Positions 63,990 to 64,000 of a stretch of DNA of 64,000 nt are shown here, piece by piece (position 1 is the first letter of the stretch; every line of letters begins with the position of its first letter). Both the position numbers and the translations under genes were made by a program. The notes under the pieces were generated by a model. It saw only the letters and a list, made by a program, of their open reading frames with translations, ran no database searches and was not told the DNA's origin. The DNA is from GCA-2731375 sp964631725. Its GTDB lineage: Bacteria > Pseudomonadota > Alphaproteobacteria > GCA-2731375. The DNA lies in the NCBI GenBank assembly GCA_964631725.1, contig CAZVYX010000010.1:55527-119526 (forward strand). The letters are read 5' to 3'.

Positions 63990-64000
63990 AACGTCCTATC

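Overview
The window looks like a draft genome or metagenome scaffold from an alphaproteobacterium, most likely close to the Rhodospirillales. It is GC-rich by eye and contains one 10-N scaffold gap. The assignment rests on gene content and order: a complete mraZ-to-lpxC division and cell-wall cluster, the lysC-ptsP-(rodZ-ispG-hisS)-prfA-prmC-DUF4167-clpB neighbourhood, a long-tailed FtsZ ending in EIPSFLRRQAN, UbiG, LpxC (hence a Gram-negative outer membrane) and a GTTC-N7-GTTC site of the alphaproteobacterial LexA type. I found no phage, insertion sequence, CRISPR array or tRNA.

Layout. (1) 1-8347, plus strand: a catabolic cassette. It holds the tail of an isocitrate-lyase/PEP-mutase family lyase, the two subunits of a LeuCD-type hydro-lyase, an acyl-CoA dehydrogenase, both subunits of a methylcrotonyl-CoA-carboxylase-type biotin enzyme, and an MFS transporter. 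(2) 8372-9335: a DUF2384 (Xre/MbcA) antitoxin and RES-domain toxin pair with its own palindromic promoter. (3) 9347-24449: mainly minus-strand housekeeping genes (clpB, DUF4167, prmC, prfA, hisS, ispG, rodZ, ptsP, lysC, a small winged-helix-like protein), with a plus-strand MOSC gene between clpB and DUF4167. (4) 24575-25876: ubiG and a DUF2889 gene. (5) 26044-46149, minus strand: the dcw cluster, transcribed mraZ-rsmH-ftsL-ftsI-murE-murF-mraY-murD-ftsW-murG-murC-murB-ddl-ftsQ-ftsA-ftsZ-lpxC. It builds the lipid-linked peptidoglycan precursor, assembles the divisome and makes the first committed lipid A intermediate. Many junctions are 4-bp start/stop overlaps. The N gap falls in the first codons of ddl.

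(6) 46631-48381, plus strand: an enoyl-CoA hydratase and a radical SAM enzyme in one operon, with an exact SOS-box-like site upstream. (7) 48393-50931, minus strand: fdhD, mobA and ampD followed by rnpB (RNase P RNA), whose likely promoter overlaps the ampD stop codon. (8) 51011-53115, minus strand: an ArsR regulator and a metal/metalloid-type permease with a clear operator, then a YqgE/AlgH protein. (9) 53236-59234: a DsbD N-domain-like exported protein, a peroxiredoxin, a CII-like DNA-binding protein, a QmcA/NfeD membrane pair, two tandem SDR paralogues and CysQ. (10) 59405-63989: an orphan PAS histidine kinase, feruloyl-CoA synthase, an exported nuclease-fold protein that has lost its catalytic residues, and a quinone-oxidoreductase-type dehydrogenase.

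Most of the window is conserved core genome. The parts most worth a second look are the catabolic cassette at the left edge, the ECH/radical SAM operon, the long hairpin between ftsZ and lpxC, the degenerate nuclease, and several intergenic palindromes that look like operators. All motif, alignment and promoter statements come from reading the sequence by eye; no database search was run.
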